Counted from the stretch's first letter, positions 1-9,238 are shown. The stretch: 64,000 nt of DNA from Cupriavidus sp. (GCA_031181345.1 JAPSLC010000016.1:23923-87922), one strand, 5' to 3'. Translations and numbers: made by a program. Notes: generated by a model not told the origin, from the sequence alone.

Positions 1-59
1 TGGCACGCCGCTTGATATGACAAAGGTATTCATCGACGTCCATTCACAGGAGCGTTTCC

Positions 60-1247
60 ATGCTGTCCCCGAATACCATCGCGCTGGTCAAGGCCACGGT
101 GCCCGTGCTCAAGCAGCACGGCGAAGCGATCACGCAACACTTCTATCGGCTGTTGCTGACCCAGCATCCGGAGCTGAAGGCCTTCTTCAACGAGGCGCAC
201 CAGGTCCACGGCACGCAGGCGCGCGCGCTGGCCGGCGCGGTCCTCGCCTTCGCCAGCCATATCGACCAGTTGGACGCGCTGGCCGGCGCGCTGCCGCGGA
301 TCGTGCAAAAGCACGCCGCACTGGGCGTCCAGCCGGAGCATTACCCGATCGTCGGCGGCTGCCTGCTGCAGGCGATCCGCGACGTGCTGGGCGAAGCGGC
401 GACCGACGAGATCGTTGGCGCCTGGGGCGAGGCCTATGGCGTGCTGGCGAAGATCCTGATCGATGCCGAAGAGGCGGTCTATCGCGACAACGCGGCCCAG
501 CCTGGCGGCTGGCGCGGAACACGCGGCCTGCGCATTGCCCGCAAGGTGCAGGAGAGCGAGATCATTACCTCGTTCTACCTGGAGCCGGCCGACGGCGGCG
601 TGCTGCCGGCTTTCCGGCCCGGCCAGTACCTGACGCTGCTGCTGACGATCGATGGTGCGCCGACCCGCCGCCACTACTCGCTGTCCGATGCGCCGGGCAA
701 GCCGTGGTACCGGATCAGCGTCAAGCGCGAGCCGGGCGGCCGCGCATCGAACTGGCTGCATGACCATGCCGCGGTCGGCGATGTCCTGCCGGCGCTGCAG
801 CCTTGCGGCGACTTCGTGCTGGAGCAGGCAGCCGCCGAGCGCCCGCTGGTGCTGGTGACCGGCGGGGTCGGCATCACGCCCGCCATCAGCATGCTGGAAG
901 CGGCCGCGCCGGCCGGCCGGCCGGTCCACTTCATCCATGCCGCGCGGCACGGCGGCGTGCATGCCTTCCGCGAGCGCGTCGACGCAATCGCCGCCAATCA
1001 CGGCAATGTGAGCGTTTGCTACGTCTACGACACACCGCGGGAGGGGGATGACCCGCACGCCGTTGGCTTCGTCACGCGCGAGCTGCTGGCGAGCCGGCTG
1101 CCAGCCGATCGCGATGTCGATTTCTACCTGTTGGGACCGAAGGCCTTCATGCGCTCGGTCTATGCCGACGGCCGCGCCCTCGGAATCGCGCCCGAGCGCC
1201 TGCGCTTCGAGTTCTTCGGACCGCTGGAGGATCTGCAGGCGGCGTGA
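60..1247 (+). CDS. hmp: Flavohemoglobin, nitric oxide dioxygenase
   Basis: This 395-residue protein converts nitric oxide and O2 to nitrate with NAD(P)H in the cytoplasm, a defence against nitrosative stress. The order is a globin domain (about residues 1-140) followed by a ferredoxin-reductase FAD/NAD module (about 150-395). Tyr29, Gln53 and the proximal heme histidine His85 sit where the family has them. RHYSLSD is the FAD-binding motif and GGVGITP the NAD(P)-binding loop. Length matches the family (about 400 residues). The ATG has an AGGAG box eight bases upstream. The gene stands alone and faces the next gene tail to tail. The function is firm from motifs; the regulator cannot be told from the 59 bases upstream. 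Confidence 0.96.
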   Translation: MLSPNTIALVKATVPVLKQHGEAITQHFYRLLLTQHPELKAFFNEAHQVHGTQARALAGAVLAFASHIDQLDALAGALPRIVQKHAALGVQPEHYPIVGGCLLQAIRDVLGEAATDEIVGAWGEAYGVLAKILIDAEEAVYRDNAAQPGGWRGTRGLRIARKVQESEIITSFYLEPADGGVLPAFRPGQYLTLLLTIDGAPTRRHYSLSDAPGKPWYRISVKREPGGRASNWLHDHAAVGDVLPALQPCGDFVLEQAAAERPLVLVTGGVGITPAISMLEAAAPAGRPVHFIHAARHGGVHAFRERVDAIAANHGNVSVCYVYDTPREGDDPHAVGFVTRELLASRLPADRDVDFYLLGPKAFMRSVYADGRALGIAPERLRFEFFGPLEDLQAA

Positions 1248-1262
1248 ACGCCGGTATAGCCA

Positions 1263-1286
1263 GGGCGGTGGCTCGCGCTACCGCCC
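1263..1286. terminator. Convergent hairpin between hmp and next gene
   Basis: Arms GGGCGGT and ACCGCCC, extended inward by a G-T pair and a GC step, form a near-perfect 10-bp stem with a 4-base loop. It lies 15 bases after the hmp stop and overlaps the stop codon of the convergent gene. No T tract follows, so a terminator role is only suggested. Confidence 0.35.
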
Positions 1287-2201
1287 GCTCTCCGGCATCC
1301 CGATCGCCGTGGTCTCGATGACCTGCTGCTGGTCGCCCTGGCGGATCTCCGTGCGCAGCACGAAGGCCTCGCTGGGGCAGTACCAGTCGGTCACGGTCAT
1401 GTTGTAAGGGTCAGGCCGTTCGACGTCGTCGCCGATATGGACCTCGCCCAGCGAGGCCTGCTTGTCGTACCGGATCGGCAGGCACTCGCGCCGGCCGAGC
1501 GGCGTGTCGATGTGTTGCCTGCGGCCGACCCGCCGCTCGCCGATGTGGATGGACGCGCGCGGCACCCGGATGGTCGTCACCGCTTCGCCCGAATGCAGGC
1601 TGTTGATCTGCAGGTTGGCGCTGGAATGCAGCGACTCGCCGGGCAGCGTGACGCCCTCGCGGATATCGTGGCCGGCATAGGACAACAGGCCGGTGCCCTC
1701 GAACGAAGCCTCGCCGAACAGCCGGGCATAGCGGGCTTGGGCGTTGATGGTGGCGTGCTGACTGCTGATCCGGCCGTTGGCCGAGCCCGTATCGCGGACC
1801 AGCGTCAGCCGGTGCATCTGGTCCATGACCACCGGCGGACCCATCATCGCCGCCAGCGCCGACTTCGAATGGATGTCGAGCCAGGCCGCGCAACCGCCGG
1901 GGACGGGGCCGGGATGGCGCACCGTCATCGTGATCGACATCGGCATCTGGCCGTCGGCCTCGAGCTGCGCGCGGGCGCCGCTGCGGAACCACGGCGCCTG
2001 GCAGACCGGGGGAGCAGTGGTCTCGGAGGGTGGGACGGATCGAGCGGATTGGGCGGCAGCAGGGGCGGAGGCGTCGGCCGGTCCGGCCGGCTGCGCATGC
2101 GAGCCCAGCGTCCAGCCCGCGACAAGGACGGCCGCCAGATGCCGCGGCCAGCCGCGTCGCCAGTCGATGCCGCGTCGGTCAGCCAGCGCGGCTGCTGTCA
2201 T
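1278..2201 (-). CDS. Exported protein of unknown function
   Basis: I do not recognise this 307-residue protein. The N-terminus has an arginine-rich stretch, a hydrophobic segment (about residues 18-35, HLAAVLVAGWTLGSHA) and a likely signal-peptidase site near residue 36, followed by a Pro/Ala/Ser-rich linker to about residue 65. The rest looks globular, with many short alternating beta-like stretches and a few cysteines (near the start of the globular part and in the C-terminal half), which would suit a periplasmic fold. The ATG has a GAGGGGG box five bases upstream on the coding strand. It is transcribed alone, converging with hmp. Confidence 0.7.
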   Translation of the reverse strand: MTAAALADRRGIDWRRGWPRHLAAVLVAGWTLGSHAQPAGPADASAPAAAQSARSVPPSETTAPPVCQAPWFRSGARAQLEADGQMPMSITMTVRHPGPVPGGCAAWLDIHSKSALAAMMGPPVVMDQMHRLTLVRDTGSANGRISSQHATINAQARYARLFGEASFEGTGLLSYAGHDIREGVTLPGESLHSSANLQINSLHSGEAVTTIRVPRASIHIGERRVGRRQHIDTPLGRRECLPIRYDKQASLGEVHIGDDVERPDPYNMTVTDWYCPSEAFVLRTEIRQGDQQQVIETTAIGMPESGR

Positions 2202-2299
2202 CTCCGCCCCCTCGGTTCATGCCGCCACATTATGCAGACGGGGGGCGGGACTGCCTATGCGGGCTGATCCCGACGGAGAGGGTCCGGCTTGCGCCGGAG

Positions 2300-2887
2300 T
2301 CAGGCGTGCGCGGGCTCGGCCAGGTGCGACGGAACCAGTCCGGGCAGGGCGCCATGGCGCGCGGCGCGGCGCAGTTGCTGCAGACGTGCCTGCAGGCGGG
2401 GGTCGGGCTGCGTCGGCGGGTACATGCCATTGGGGCAGGCAACGCCCAGCAGGTCCAATGCCTGCTTGAAGTCGTCCAGCGTCAACCCCTTGGCCGGATC
2501 GAGCGCGATCAGGCGCGACTGCAGCGACGCGTCGACGCAAGCCCCATCGGCGGTCATCACCACGTAGTTCTGCGCAGCGGGACGGGCCGCCGCCAGATAG
2601 GCGGCGACTTCGGCGCCGAAGCCGCCAGGGGCGGCCGGCGCGAAGGCATGCACTTGCAGGTCCAGCTGTTGCACCAGCACCGAGCGGGCGCCGGTGCTCC
2701 AGGCATGCGGCAGCACCACGCGGGCGCCGGCGAGCCCGAACAGCCGCCGCACGAAGCCCAGCGCAACCGGATCGAACAGGCGCAGTTCGCGCACCGAGCC
2801 GGTCTCCGGTTTGCCGCCCAGCCGCGCGGCGGAGCGCTCGGAGAACAGCACCCCGGGCACGTCCAGCATGATCAATCGTTCAGACAT
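2300..2887 (-). CDS. HAD-like domain protein, probably non-canonical
   Basis: A 195-residue protein resembling the HAD-type domain found in Swiss-Army-knife RNA repair proteins, by its opening strand and nucleophile loop (LIMLDVPGVLF) and the general layout. In active HAD phosphatases the loop is DxD; here Asp9 is kept but the second aspartate is Pro11, so ordinary phosphatase chemistry is doubtful. The start at 2887 is chosen because an AGAGGA box precedes it; longer upstream reading has no such signal. It is divergent from the symporter gene. The family assignment rests on a short motif and overall look, so other alpha/beta folds remain possible. Confidence 0.6.
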   Translation of the reverse strand: MSERLIMLDVPGVLFSERSAARLGGKPETGSVRELRLFDPVALGFVRRLFGLAGARVVLPHAWSTGARSVLVQQLDLQVHAFAPAAPGGFGAEVAAYLAAARPAAQNYVVMTADGACVDASLQSRLIALDPAKGLTLDDFKQALDLLGVACPNGMYPPTQPDPRLQARLQQLRRAARHGALPGLVPSHLAEPAHA

Positions 2888-3150
2888 GAGATTCCTCTGC
2901 ATCCTTCGGAGCGGTAGGGGAGCGTTCAGGTTACGACGCACGATCGGGCCTGCGCCGGGCTCGGCGGCGACAACATGAAACAGTTCTGTAACTTGTGGTT
3001 CGGTGACGTAAAAACCGCCTGTCAGTGCCGACTTTTGTTTCCCTCCGACACAATTTCGGCGGCTTGCGACCGCGCCGGTCATGCCCCCTCGCGGTGCACG
3101 ATCCTGGCTTCCACAACGCACCACATCCGGTTTACGACGACGAATTCGGG

Positions 3151-3167
3151 TTCTCCCTAGGGGAGAA
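3151..3167. promoter_or_regulatory. Perfect palindrome upstream of symporter gene
   Basis: Arms TTCTCCC and GGGAGAA flank a TAG spacer, about 120 bases before the symporter ATG. The 400-base gap between 2888 and 3288 holds no convincing gene; this palindrome is its only clear structure. It looks like an operator for a dimeric regulator. The regulator is unknown. Confidence 0.4.
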
Positions 3168-3288
3168 ATTGCGCAGGTGCGCTATGGTTACGCCTTTTTC
3201 CAGGGGGACGGTCTTGCCTCGACCCGGGGCGCCGCGACCGCCGACATGACGGGCACCATCTCGCCCGAACCCGACTCGGAGATTCGCC

Positions 3289-4809
3289 ATGAACGAAATC
3301 GTCGATGCCGTCAACGGCATCATCTGGAGCTCGGCACTGATCTACCTGTGCCTGGGCGTTGGTCTGTATTTCTCGATTCGCACCCGCTTCGCCCAGGTGC
3401 GCCACTTCTTCGGCATGATCCGCCTGATGGTGGACGGCAAGTCCTCGGCGCAGGGCGTCAGCTCGTTCCAGGCCCTGGCGATGTCGCTGTCGGGACGGGT
3501 CGGCACCGGCAATATCGCCGGCGTGGCCACCGCCATTACGTTCGGCGGTCCGGGCGCGGTGTTCTGGATGTGGGTGATGGCCTTCCTCGGCGCCAGCACG
3601 GCGTTCGTGGAATCGACGCTGGCACAGATCTACAAGGAAGAGGTCGACGGCCAGTATCGCGGCGGTCCGGCCTACTACATCGAGAAGGGGCTGGGTACCA
3701 AGTGGTACGCCTGGCTCTTCGCGCTTGCGACGATTCTGGCCTGCGGCGTGCTGTTGCCTGGCGTGCAGTCCAACAGTATTGCGGCCGGCATGACGAATTC
3801 GTTCGGCATCGCGCCGGCGGTGACGGGCGCGGTGTTGGTCATTCTGCTTGGGCTGATCATCTTCGGCGGTGTCAAGCGTATCGCCCGGTTCGCCGAGATC
3901 GTGGTGCCGTTCATGGCGCTGGGCTACATCCTGGTGGCCTGCGTGATTGTCGCGCTCAATATCGGCAAGCTGCCCGAGGTCATCAGCCTGATCCTGCGTA
4001 GCGCCTTCGGGCTGGAGTCCGCTTTCGGCGCAGTGCTCGGCCTGGCGATCCAGTGGGGTGTCAAGCGCGGCGTCTACTCGAACGAAGCCGGCCAGGGTAC
4101 CGGCCCGCATCCGTCCGCCGCCGCCGAGGTTTCGCATCCGGCCAAGCAGGGCCTGGTGCAGGCGTTTTCGGTCTATGTCGACACGCTGTTCGTCTGTTCG
4201 GCGACGGCCTTCATGATCCTGATCACCGGCGCCTACAACGTGGTCGGCCCCGCCAAGGAGGCCTTGCGCACCGGCCTGGCCGGCGTGGAAGCGGGCCCGG
4301 GCTACACACAGCAAGCGGTCGAAAGCGTGCTGCCGGGCTTCGGCGCAGCCTTCGTCGCGATCGCGCTGTTCTTCTTCGCGTTCACGACCATCGTCGCCTA
4401 CTACTACATCGCCGAGACCAACGTCGCTTATATCAACCGCAAGATTCACCGCCCCTGGATGGTGTTCCTGCTGAAGGTCGCGATCCTGGCCGCCACGCTG
4501 TACGGTTGTGTGCGCACCGCGACGCTGGCCTGGGCGCTGGGCGATATCGGCGTGGGCCTGATGGCGTGGCTCAACATCGTGGCGATCATCATCCTGCAGA
4601 AGCCCGCGCTGAAGGCGCTGCGCGACTACGAGGCACAGAAGCGCGAGGGCCTCGATCCGAATTTCGTGCCGGGCCCGCTGGGCATCGATAACGCGGTCTT
4701 CTGGGAGCAGCGCGCTGCCGGCGCCAAGCCGCGCCGCCCCGGCGACGACCAGGATGGCGGCGAGCCCGCTGTGTCACCGGTTATCCCGGCGCCGCGCTCC
4801 GCCGAATAA
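3289..4809 (+). CDS. Alanine/glycine:cation symporter (AGCS family)
   Basis: This 506-residue inner-membrane protein belongs to the AlsT/DagA/CycA-type AGCS family, which takes up alanine or glycine with Na+ or H+. It shows about 10-11 hydrophobic segments. Family marks include GPGAVFWMWVMAFLGAS near residues 85-100, the NxxGxGTGxHPSAAAEVSHPAKQG stretch near 265-288, and the FFAFTTIVAYYYIAE segment near 365-380. Typical family length is 450-500; the last 40 residues are a charged, proline-rich tail. The start has a CGGAG box. It is a single gene, convergent with the response regulator. Substrate cannot be fixed from sequence. Confidence 0.92.
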   Translation: MNEIVDAVNGIIWSSALIYLCLGVGLYFSIRTRFAQVRHFFGMIRLMVDGKSSAQGVSSFQALAMSLSGRVGTGNIAGVATAITFGGPGAVFWMWVMAFLGASTAFVESTLAQIYKEEVDGQYRGGPAYYIEKGLGTKWYAWLFALATILACGVLLPGVQSNSIAAGMTNSFGIAPAVTGAVLVILLGLIIFGGVKRIARFAEIVVPFMALGYILVACVIVALNIGKLPEVISLILRSAFGLESAFGAVLGLAIQWGVKRGVYSNEAGQGTGPHPSAAAEVSHPAKQGLVQAFSVYVDTLFVCSATAFMILITGAYNVVGPAKEALRTGLAGVEAGPGYTQQAVESVLPGFGAAFVAIALFFFAFTTIVAYYYIAETNVAYINRKIHRPWMVFLLKVAILAATLYGCVRTATLAWALGDIGVGLMAWLNIVAIIILQKPALKALRDYEAQKREGLDPNFVPGPLGIDNAVFWEQRAAGAKPRRPGDDQDGGEPAVSPVIPAPRSAE

Positions 4810-4828
4810 GGGCACATCCCCGCTGTGC

Positions 4829-4852
4829 GCCGTCGGCTAACCCGCCGACGGC
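4829..4852. terminator. Hairpin at convergent gene ends
   Basis: Arms GCCGTCGGC and GCCGACGGC form a perfect 9-bp stem with a 6-base loop. It begins 19 bases after the symporter stop and covers the stop codon of the response regulator gene on the other strand. It could end both transcripts, but no T tract is present. Confidence 0.4.
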
Positions 4853-5508
4853 TGCGGCAGCATCAAATCCTGGCGGGCGGCAAAGTCGAACAGTTCCCTG
4901 TCGTTGCTCGCCCCCAGCTTCTGCATCGCGCAGTTTTTCTGCCGGCTGATGGTCTTGACGCTGCGGCTCAAGGCCGTGGCAATCTGAGTCACCGACTTGC
5001 CGCTCAGATAGAGCCGCAGCACTTCCGTTTCCCGCACCGACAAGCTGCCGATGCCGGCCCGCTCCTCCGGACGGGGGTAGCGGGCACTCGATTCCGCCAG
5101 GATGCGCGCCGCGGATTTGCCGATATAGGTCTGGCCGCGCTCGACCTGGACCAGCGTATGGACCAACTCGTCCAGCGGCGAATCCTTCAGCAGGATGCCC
5201 TGCACCGGCACCTCGGCGATGGCGCGCAGGATCAGCGGATTGGTCATCATCGTCAGCACTACCACGCGCATCTGCGGATGCTGACGTCGCATCTGGCCGA
5301 GCATCCGCAATCCATCCTTGGCCTGGCCGCCGGGCATATGGTAGTCGGTGACCACGACGTCGGGCGCACACGTCGCAATGGCGCGAAAGAGCGCCTCGGG
5401 CGTCGTCACGTCAGCGCAGACCTGCCAGCCGGCGTGCCCCTGCAGAACGCTGCGGATCGCCAGAGAGATCGCGGGGTGGTCATCCGCGACGACGATGTTC
5501 AGTGCCAT
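4837..5508 (-). CDS. LuxR/NarL-type response regulator, BvgA-like
   Basis: This 223-residue transcription factor has an N-terminal receiver domain (residues about 3-120) and a C-terminal LuxR-type helix-turn-helix (about 155-215). Asp9-Asp10, the phosphoacceptor Asp55 (VVVTDYHMPG) and the lysine in ILLKD are all present, so phosphorylation should work. The recognition region reads LSVRETEVLRLYLSGKSVTQIATAL. The ATG at 5508 has an AGGAG box seven bases upstream. It lies downstream of, and on the same strand as, the BvgS-like hybrid kinase at 5859-8507, its likely partner. A hairpin sits between the two genes. Confidence 0.92.
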   Translation of the reverse strand: MALNIVVADDHPAISLAIRSVLQGHAGWQVCADVTTPEALFRAIATCAPDVVVTDYHMPGGQAKDGLRMLGQMRRQHPQMRVVVLTMMTNPLILRAIAEVPVQGILLKDSPLDELVHTLVQVERGQTYIGKSAARILAESSARYPRPEERAGIGSLSVRETEVLRLYLSGKSVTQIATALSRSVKTISRQKNCAMQKLGASNDRELFDFAARQDLMLPQPSAG

Positions 5509-5579
5509 GCGATTACTCCTCCGCCCGCTTGCCGAGCAGCAGCGCAGAGCGCGGCTGGTGCCAGGGGCGTGCGGTCCAT

Positions 5580-5617
5580 CGGAAAAGAAGCGCCGCGCGG
5601 CAACTGCCGTGCGGCGC
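5580..5617 (-). terminator. Hairpin plus T-rich run between kinase and regulator
   Basis: On the minus strand a 13-bp stem (positions 5590-5602 with 5605-5617, one G-T wobble, 2-base loop as written) is followed by the run CTTCTTTTCC. It lies about 240 bases after the kinase stop and 80 bases before the regulator ATG. It has the shape of an intrinsic terminator or attenuator. The rest of the 350-base gap 5509-5858 shows no gene. Confidence 0.55.
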
Positions 5618-5858
5618 AAAGCGCGTGAAATCTGTATCGGGGGCCCGTGACACGATGGAGGTACGGACAGGACGACACTACCGCCCGACACAGCGACGGC
5701 GCACATGCCCACCCTCAGACCAAAAACGGGAAATAGTCGGAAAGCGCTGCAATGCCCAGCCAGATTAGAGGGCAAGGCCGCGCGAAGCGATAAGACGAGT
5801 CTCAAAACGCGATCTGGGGCGTGGGCTGTTGCGCATTGACCTTGGAGAAAGGCTCGGC

Positions 5859-8507
5859 TCAGTTCGACAGCGTCCTGGCCCACCGCGCGAGAGCCGGCTC
5901 CAGTTGCGCCATCGCGGCCGCCACGCCGGCGGGATCGCCATCGCGGCATGCCACCTCCAGGGCCTCGCAGCCCGCCGCGACGGCATCGGCCGATACCAGC
6001 CGGGCGGCGCCCTTGATCCGATGCGCGATGGCGTGGGCCGCCTGCCAGTCGGCGCGCGCCACCGCGACGCGCAGCGCCGCCAGGTCTGCCGTGTTGCCGG
6101 CCAGCAAGGCCGCCCGTACTGCCGCATCGGGGGCGAGCGCCAGGGGCGCCGCGTCGAATGCCGTCGAGGGGCGTCGTCCGCCCGGCGAGTCGCCCAGCCA
6201 GTGTTGCAATGCGCGACCGAGCGTGTCGAGGTCGATTGGCTTGAACAGGCAATCGTCCATGCCCGCCGACAGGGCCTGCTGGCGGTTATGCGGCCGCGCG
6301 TCGGCGCTGTAGCCGAGCACGGGCACGCGCGGCCGGGCCAGGGCCTGCTCCTGCGCGCGCAGCTTGCGCGCCAGTGTGAAGCCGTCCATGCCGGGCATAT
6401 TGCAGTCTAGGATCACGAGATCGAAGGCGGCGTCCGGCGCCGCACACCGCACCAGCGCCTCGTGCGCATCGCCGGTACCGATTGCCTCCACGCCCAGATG
6501 ACGCAGTTGTCGGGCCAGCAGCATCCTGCCCGCCGGATGGTCGTCGACGATCAACGCGCAATAGCCCTTGCGCAGCGGCGCGATCGCGCGCTGGCGGCAA
6601 GCGGCCTGATGGCTGTTGCCGGCCAGCGCGCGGCCGTTGCAGGCCTCTGCGGCCAGCGTCAGGGTCAGCAGCGCGGCGGTGCCGCGGCCCGGTTGGCTGA
6701 TCAGTTCGAGGTCGCCGCCCATCTGGCGGGCGAGCTGCCGCGAGATCGACAGGCCGAGGCCGGTACCGCTGGTCGCGCCGGCTTCCGCGGCCCGGTAGAA
6801 GGGTTCGAACAGCCGCGGCATCTGGTCCGCGGCGATGCCAGCACCGCGGTCGCGCACGACGATGCGCACGGTTTCCCGATTGACGTCCTCGCCCGCGCTC
6901 TCCAGCTTCACCGTGATGTCGCCATGGCCGCTGAACTTGATCGCATTGCTGAGCAGATTGCCCACGACCTGCCGCAGCCGCTGCGGATCGGCCCGATGGC
7001 GGCGGGCCCGCAGCGCGCCCAGCTGCAGGCGGATGCGCAGACCGCGCGATGCCGCCAGCGGGCGAAACGCATGGACCCACTGCTGCAGCAGCGTATCGAG
7101 CTGCACCGGCTCGGGCCGGATTTCCATCCGGCCCGCCTCCAGCCGGGCCATGTCGAGCAGATCGCCGACCAGCGCGACCAGCGACTTTGCGCAGTCGTGC
7201 GCGGTGTCGATGTAGTGGCGGGCCTCGCCATGGATCGCGGTCTTGTGCTTGAGCAGATCGAGGATGCCGATCACCGCGTGCATCGGTGTCCGGATTTCAT
7301 GGCAGATCGTCGCGAGCAGGCTCAGGCGATCCGCATCGGGTGATGCGCCGGCGCAGGCGCCGAGATCGGGCAAGGGCGCCCGGTGGCCGCCGTCCGCCGA
7401 CGGTCGCGTGCCGGCGGCGCTGCGGCGACTGGCGGGGCGCGTACTGCCGAGGCGCCGGTGCAGCGTGTTGGCGGCGCGGGCGATACGCCGGCCGTGGCGA
7501 TGCAGGGCCACCGCGCACGCGCCCATAGCGGTCATCCAGAGCATGGTGCCAAGCGAGCAGGTCAGCAGCCATGGCCGACGACCCTGATGCGCTGGCATTG
7601 GCGCCGGCACCGCGGTGGGCATCGGTGCCGGCAATGCCCAGGCGGCCTGCAGCGCGTCCCAGTGCGCCGGCGGGATGGCGGCGAGCGCCTTGTTCAGGAT
7701 CATGCGCAACTGCGGCGCTGCCGGCGAGACGCCGAAGCCGATCGCGGCCGGCTGTGGGCCAAGCGGAGCGGCGACGCGCAGCCACGGCGCGAAGGCGTAC
7801 CGGACCATGTAGTGCGCGCAGGTCAGCGTGTCGACCGCGGCGTCGGCCTGGCCGCGCGCAACCATGCGGTAGGCCTCGGCAGGGGAGTTGGTGCGGATGA
7901 TCGTCGCGTTGGGCACCTGCGCAAGACGTTCCGCCAATGCGCGGCTGCTGCGGCGCACGGCGATGCGCATGCCGGCCAGGCCGGTGGCATCGCGGATGGC
8001 GCCGTTGGCTGCGTGGGTGGTGATGACCCATGGCGTGATCAGATAGGGCAGCGATGGCTGCAACCGGTGCGCCCGGCGTCCCGATTCGCGCATCGCAACG
8101 GCATCCGGCGGGGGCAAGTCCGCCGTCATCGCGGGCACCAGCAGCACCGTGCCGTCGCGCAGGGCCGCTTCGCGCACTCCGGGGTCTTGCTGCCAGACCG
8201 GTTCGAAGCGCAAGCCGGTGATGCGGCCGACCTGCTCCAGCGTCTGCACGGCGATGCCAGCCGCATGTCCGCCGGCGCCGACGAAGGCCATCGGCCCCCC
8301 GATCGGCGACGCGCTGTAGCGCACCACCGGATGGGCGGCCAGCCAGCGCCGCTCGGCGCCGGTCAACGTGTCGGCGAGCCGTTCGCGCACCGCTCCGGTA
8401 TCGTCGCGCTGCGTCTGGGTGCGGCCGAGCTGGGCCGCCACCAGCGCCGCCCACAGCAGGCAGCCGCACGACATCAGCCCGCACAGCCGGCGCTCAGAGC
8501 GCTGCAT
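5859..8507 (-). CDS. BvgS/EvgS-like hybrid sensor histidine kinase
   Basis: This 882-residue protein is a phosphorelay sensor. In order: signal segment (about 8-28), one periplasmic solute-binding domain of the SBP_bac_3 type (about 58-290), transmembrane helix (about 312-335), a Pro/Ala/Arg-rich linker, HisKA with His403 (ATICHEIRTPMH), ATPase domain with N517 and the GTGLGLS box (about 500-620), receiver domain with Asp701 and Lys756 (about 648-770), and HPt domain with His829 (AHRIKG). All phosphorelay residues are intact. Unlike Bordetella BvgS it has one periplasmic domain rather than two and no visible PAS domain. Its likely target is the regulator at 4837-5508. The ligand is unknown. 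Confidence 0.94.
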   Translation of the reverse strand: MQRSERRLCGLMSCGCLLWAALVAAQLGRTQTQRDDTGAVRERLADTLTGAERRWLAAHPVVRYSASPIGGPMAFVGAGGHAAGIAVQTLEQVGRITGLRFEPVWQQDPGVREAALRDGTVLLVPAMTADLPPPDAVAMRESGRRAHRLQPSLPYLITPWVITTHAANGAIRDATGLAGMRIAVRRSSRALAERLAQVPNATIIRTNSPAEAYRMVARGQADAAVDTLTCAHYMVRYAFAPWLRVAAPLGPQPAAIGFGVSPAAPQLRMILNKALAAIPPAHWDALQAAWALPAPMPTAVPAPMPAHQGRRPWLLTCSLGTMLWMTAMGACAVALHRHGRRIARAANTLHRRLGSTRPASRRSAAGTRPSADGGHRAPLPDLGACAGASPDADRLSLLATICHEIRTPMHAVIGILDLLKHKTAIHGEARHYIDTAHDCAKSLVALVGDLLDMARLEAGRMEIRPEPVQLDTLLQQWVHAFRPLAASRGLRIRLQLGALRARRHRADPQRLRQVVGNLLSNAIKFSGHGDITVKLESAGEDVNRETVRIVVRDRGAGIAADQMPRLFEPFYRAAEAGATSGTGLGLSISRQLARQMGGDLELISQPGRGTAALLTLTLAAEACNGRALAGNSHQAACRQRAIAPLRKGYCALIVDDHPAGRMLLARQLRHLGVEAIGTGDAHEALVRCAAPDAAFDLVILDCNMPGMDGFTLARKLRAQEQALARPRVPVLGYSADARPHNRQQALSAGMDDCLFKPIDLDTLGRALQHWLGDSPGGRRPSTAFDAAPLALAPDAAVRAALLAGNTADLAALRVAVARADWQAAHAIAHRIKGAARLVSADAVAAGCEALEVACRDGDPAGVAAAMAQLEPALARWARTLSN

Positions 8508-8692
8508 CGGCCGGCCGGCGCAGCGTCGCCGTCATGCACGGCGCGCGATGGGCAAGAGGGGATGACATCGAGGCGACCTCCGGGCAGACACAGTGAAGCG
8601 GAGGAATCTAGCCAATGCGCCATGCCGCGACTATCGCAGTTCGACGCGGACGGTGTTCTATCGGACGCGTTGCGCGGAATCCGATGCCGCGA

Positions 8693-9238
8693 TCAATCCT
8701 GTTCGCAGCGGCCGGGCGCGATCGCGATTTCGCCGACCGGCCGGTCGCCGATGCCGGTGTAGCGAAACACCAGCGCGATGCCGAGGCGGCCCAGCACCGG
8801 TACATCGGGATTGCGGCAGATGCCGCGCACCAGAGCCGGCGTGGCGCTGGCCATGAAGGCGGCGGTGCCCTCGCGGGTGGCGTCGAAGCGAACGAGATTC
8901 AGATGGAAGACCACGCGCTTGCCGCTTTCGCCGCGGCAGCCGTCCAGACGGGTGGCGGTATCGAGCAGGATGGGACCGGAGCGCGTCAGCTCGCGGCAGG
9001 CGGTGCCAAGCGCCACGTCGGTACTGCTGCCGGAACCGGTCAGCCGCGTGACGCCGTTCATGCCGGTGGGGCGGCCGTCGGCCACGCCGACCAGCAGCCG
9101 GGCCAGTGCCGACATGCTCGACGGCGCGGTGGTCGAGGCGGCGTTGCCATGCTGGGCCACGGCCGGCCAGGATGCGCAGGCGATCAGGGCAGCGGCGCGC
9201 CACGGGTGGGGCAACGAAATCAAAAGCGAGTTCCGCAT
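8693..9238 (-). CDS. Small exported protein of unknown function
   Basis: A 181-residue protein that I cannot place in a family. Residues 1-29 look like a signal peptide ending in WPAVAQ. The mature part has cysteines in TACREL, DGCRGE, GICRNP and the C-terminal GRCEQD, which could form two disulfides in the periplasm. The ATG at 9238 is preferred to a further upstream start because it places the basic residue and hydrophobic core correctly for secretion. It is divergent from the PHB depolymerase. The 185 bases between it and the kinase gene (8508-8692) hold nothing recognisable. Confidence 0.65.
   Translation of the reverse strand: MRNSLLISLPHPWRAAALIACASWPAVAQHGNAASTTAPSSMSALARLLVGVADGRPTGMNGVTRLTGSGSSTDVALGTACRELTRSGPILLDTATRLDGCRGESGKRVVFHLNLVRFDATREGTAAFMASATPALVRGICRNPDVPVLGRLGIALVFRYTGIGDRPVGEIAIAPGRCEQD

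Noticed and set aside
14..27. Possible FNR-like box (TTGAT-N4-) upstream of hmp
   Set aside because: The left half fits but the right half (CAAAG) does not match ATCAA. Too weak to report as a site.
5859..8507. Naming the two-component pair as bvgAS or evgAS outright
   Set aside because: Domain order is similar but only one periplasmic domain is present and no PAS domain is seen; no virulence or acid-resistance context is visible, so symbols were left empty.
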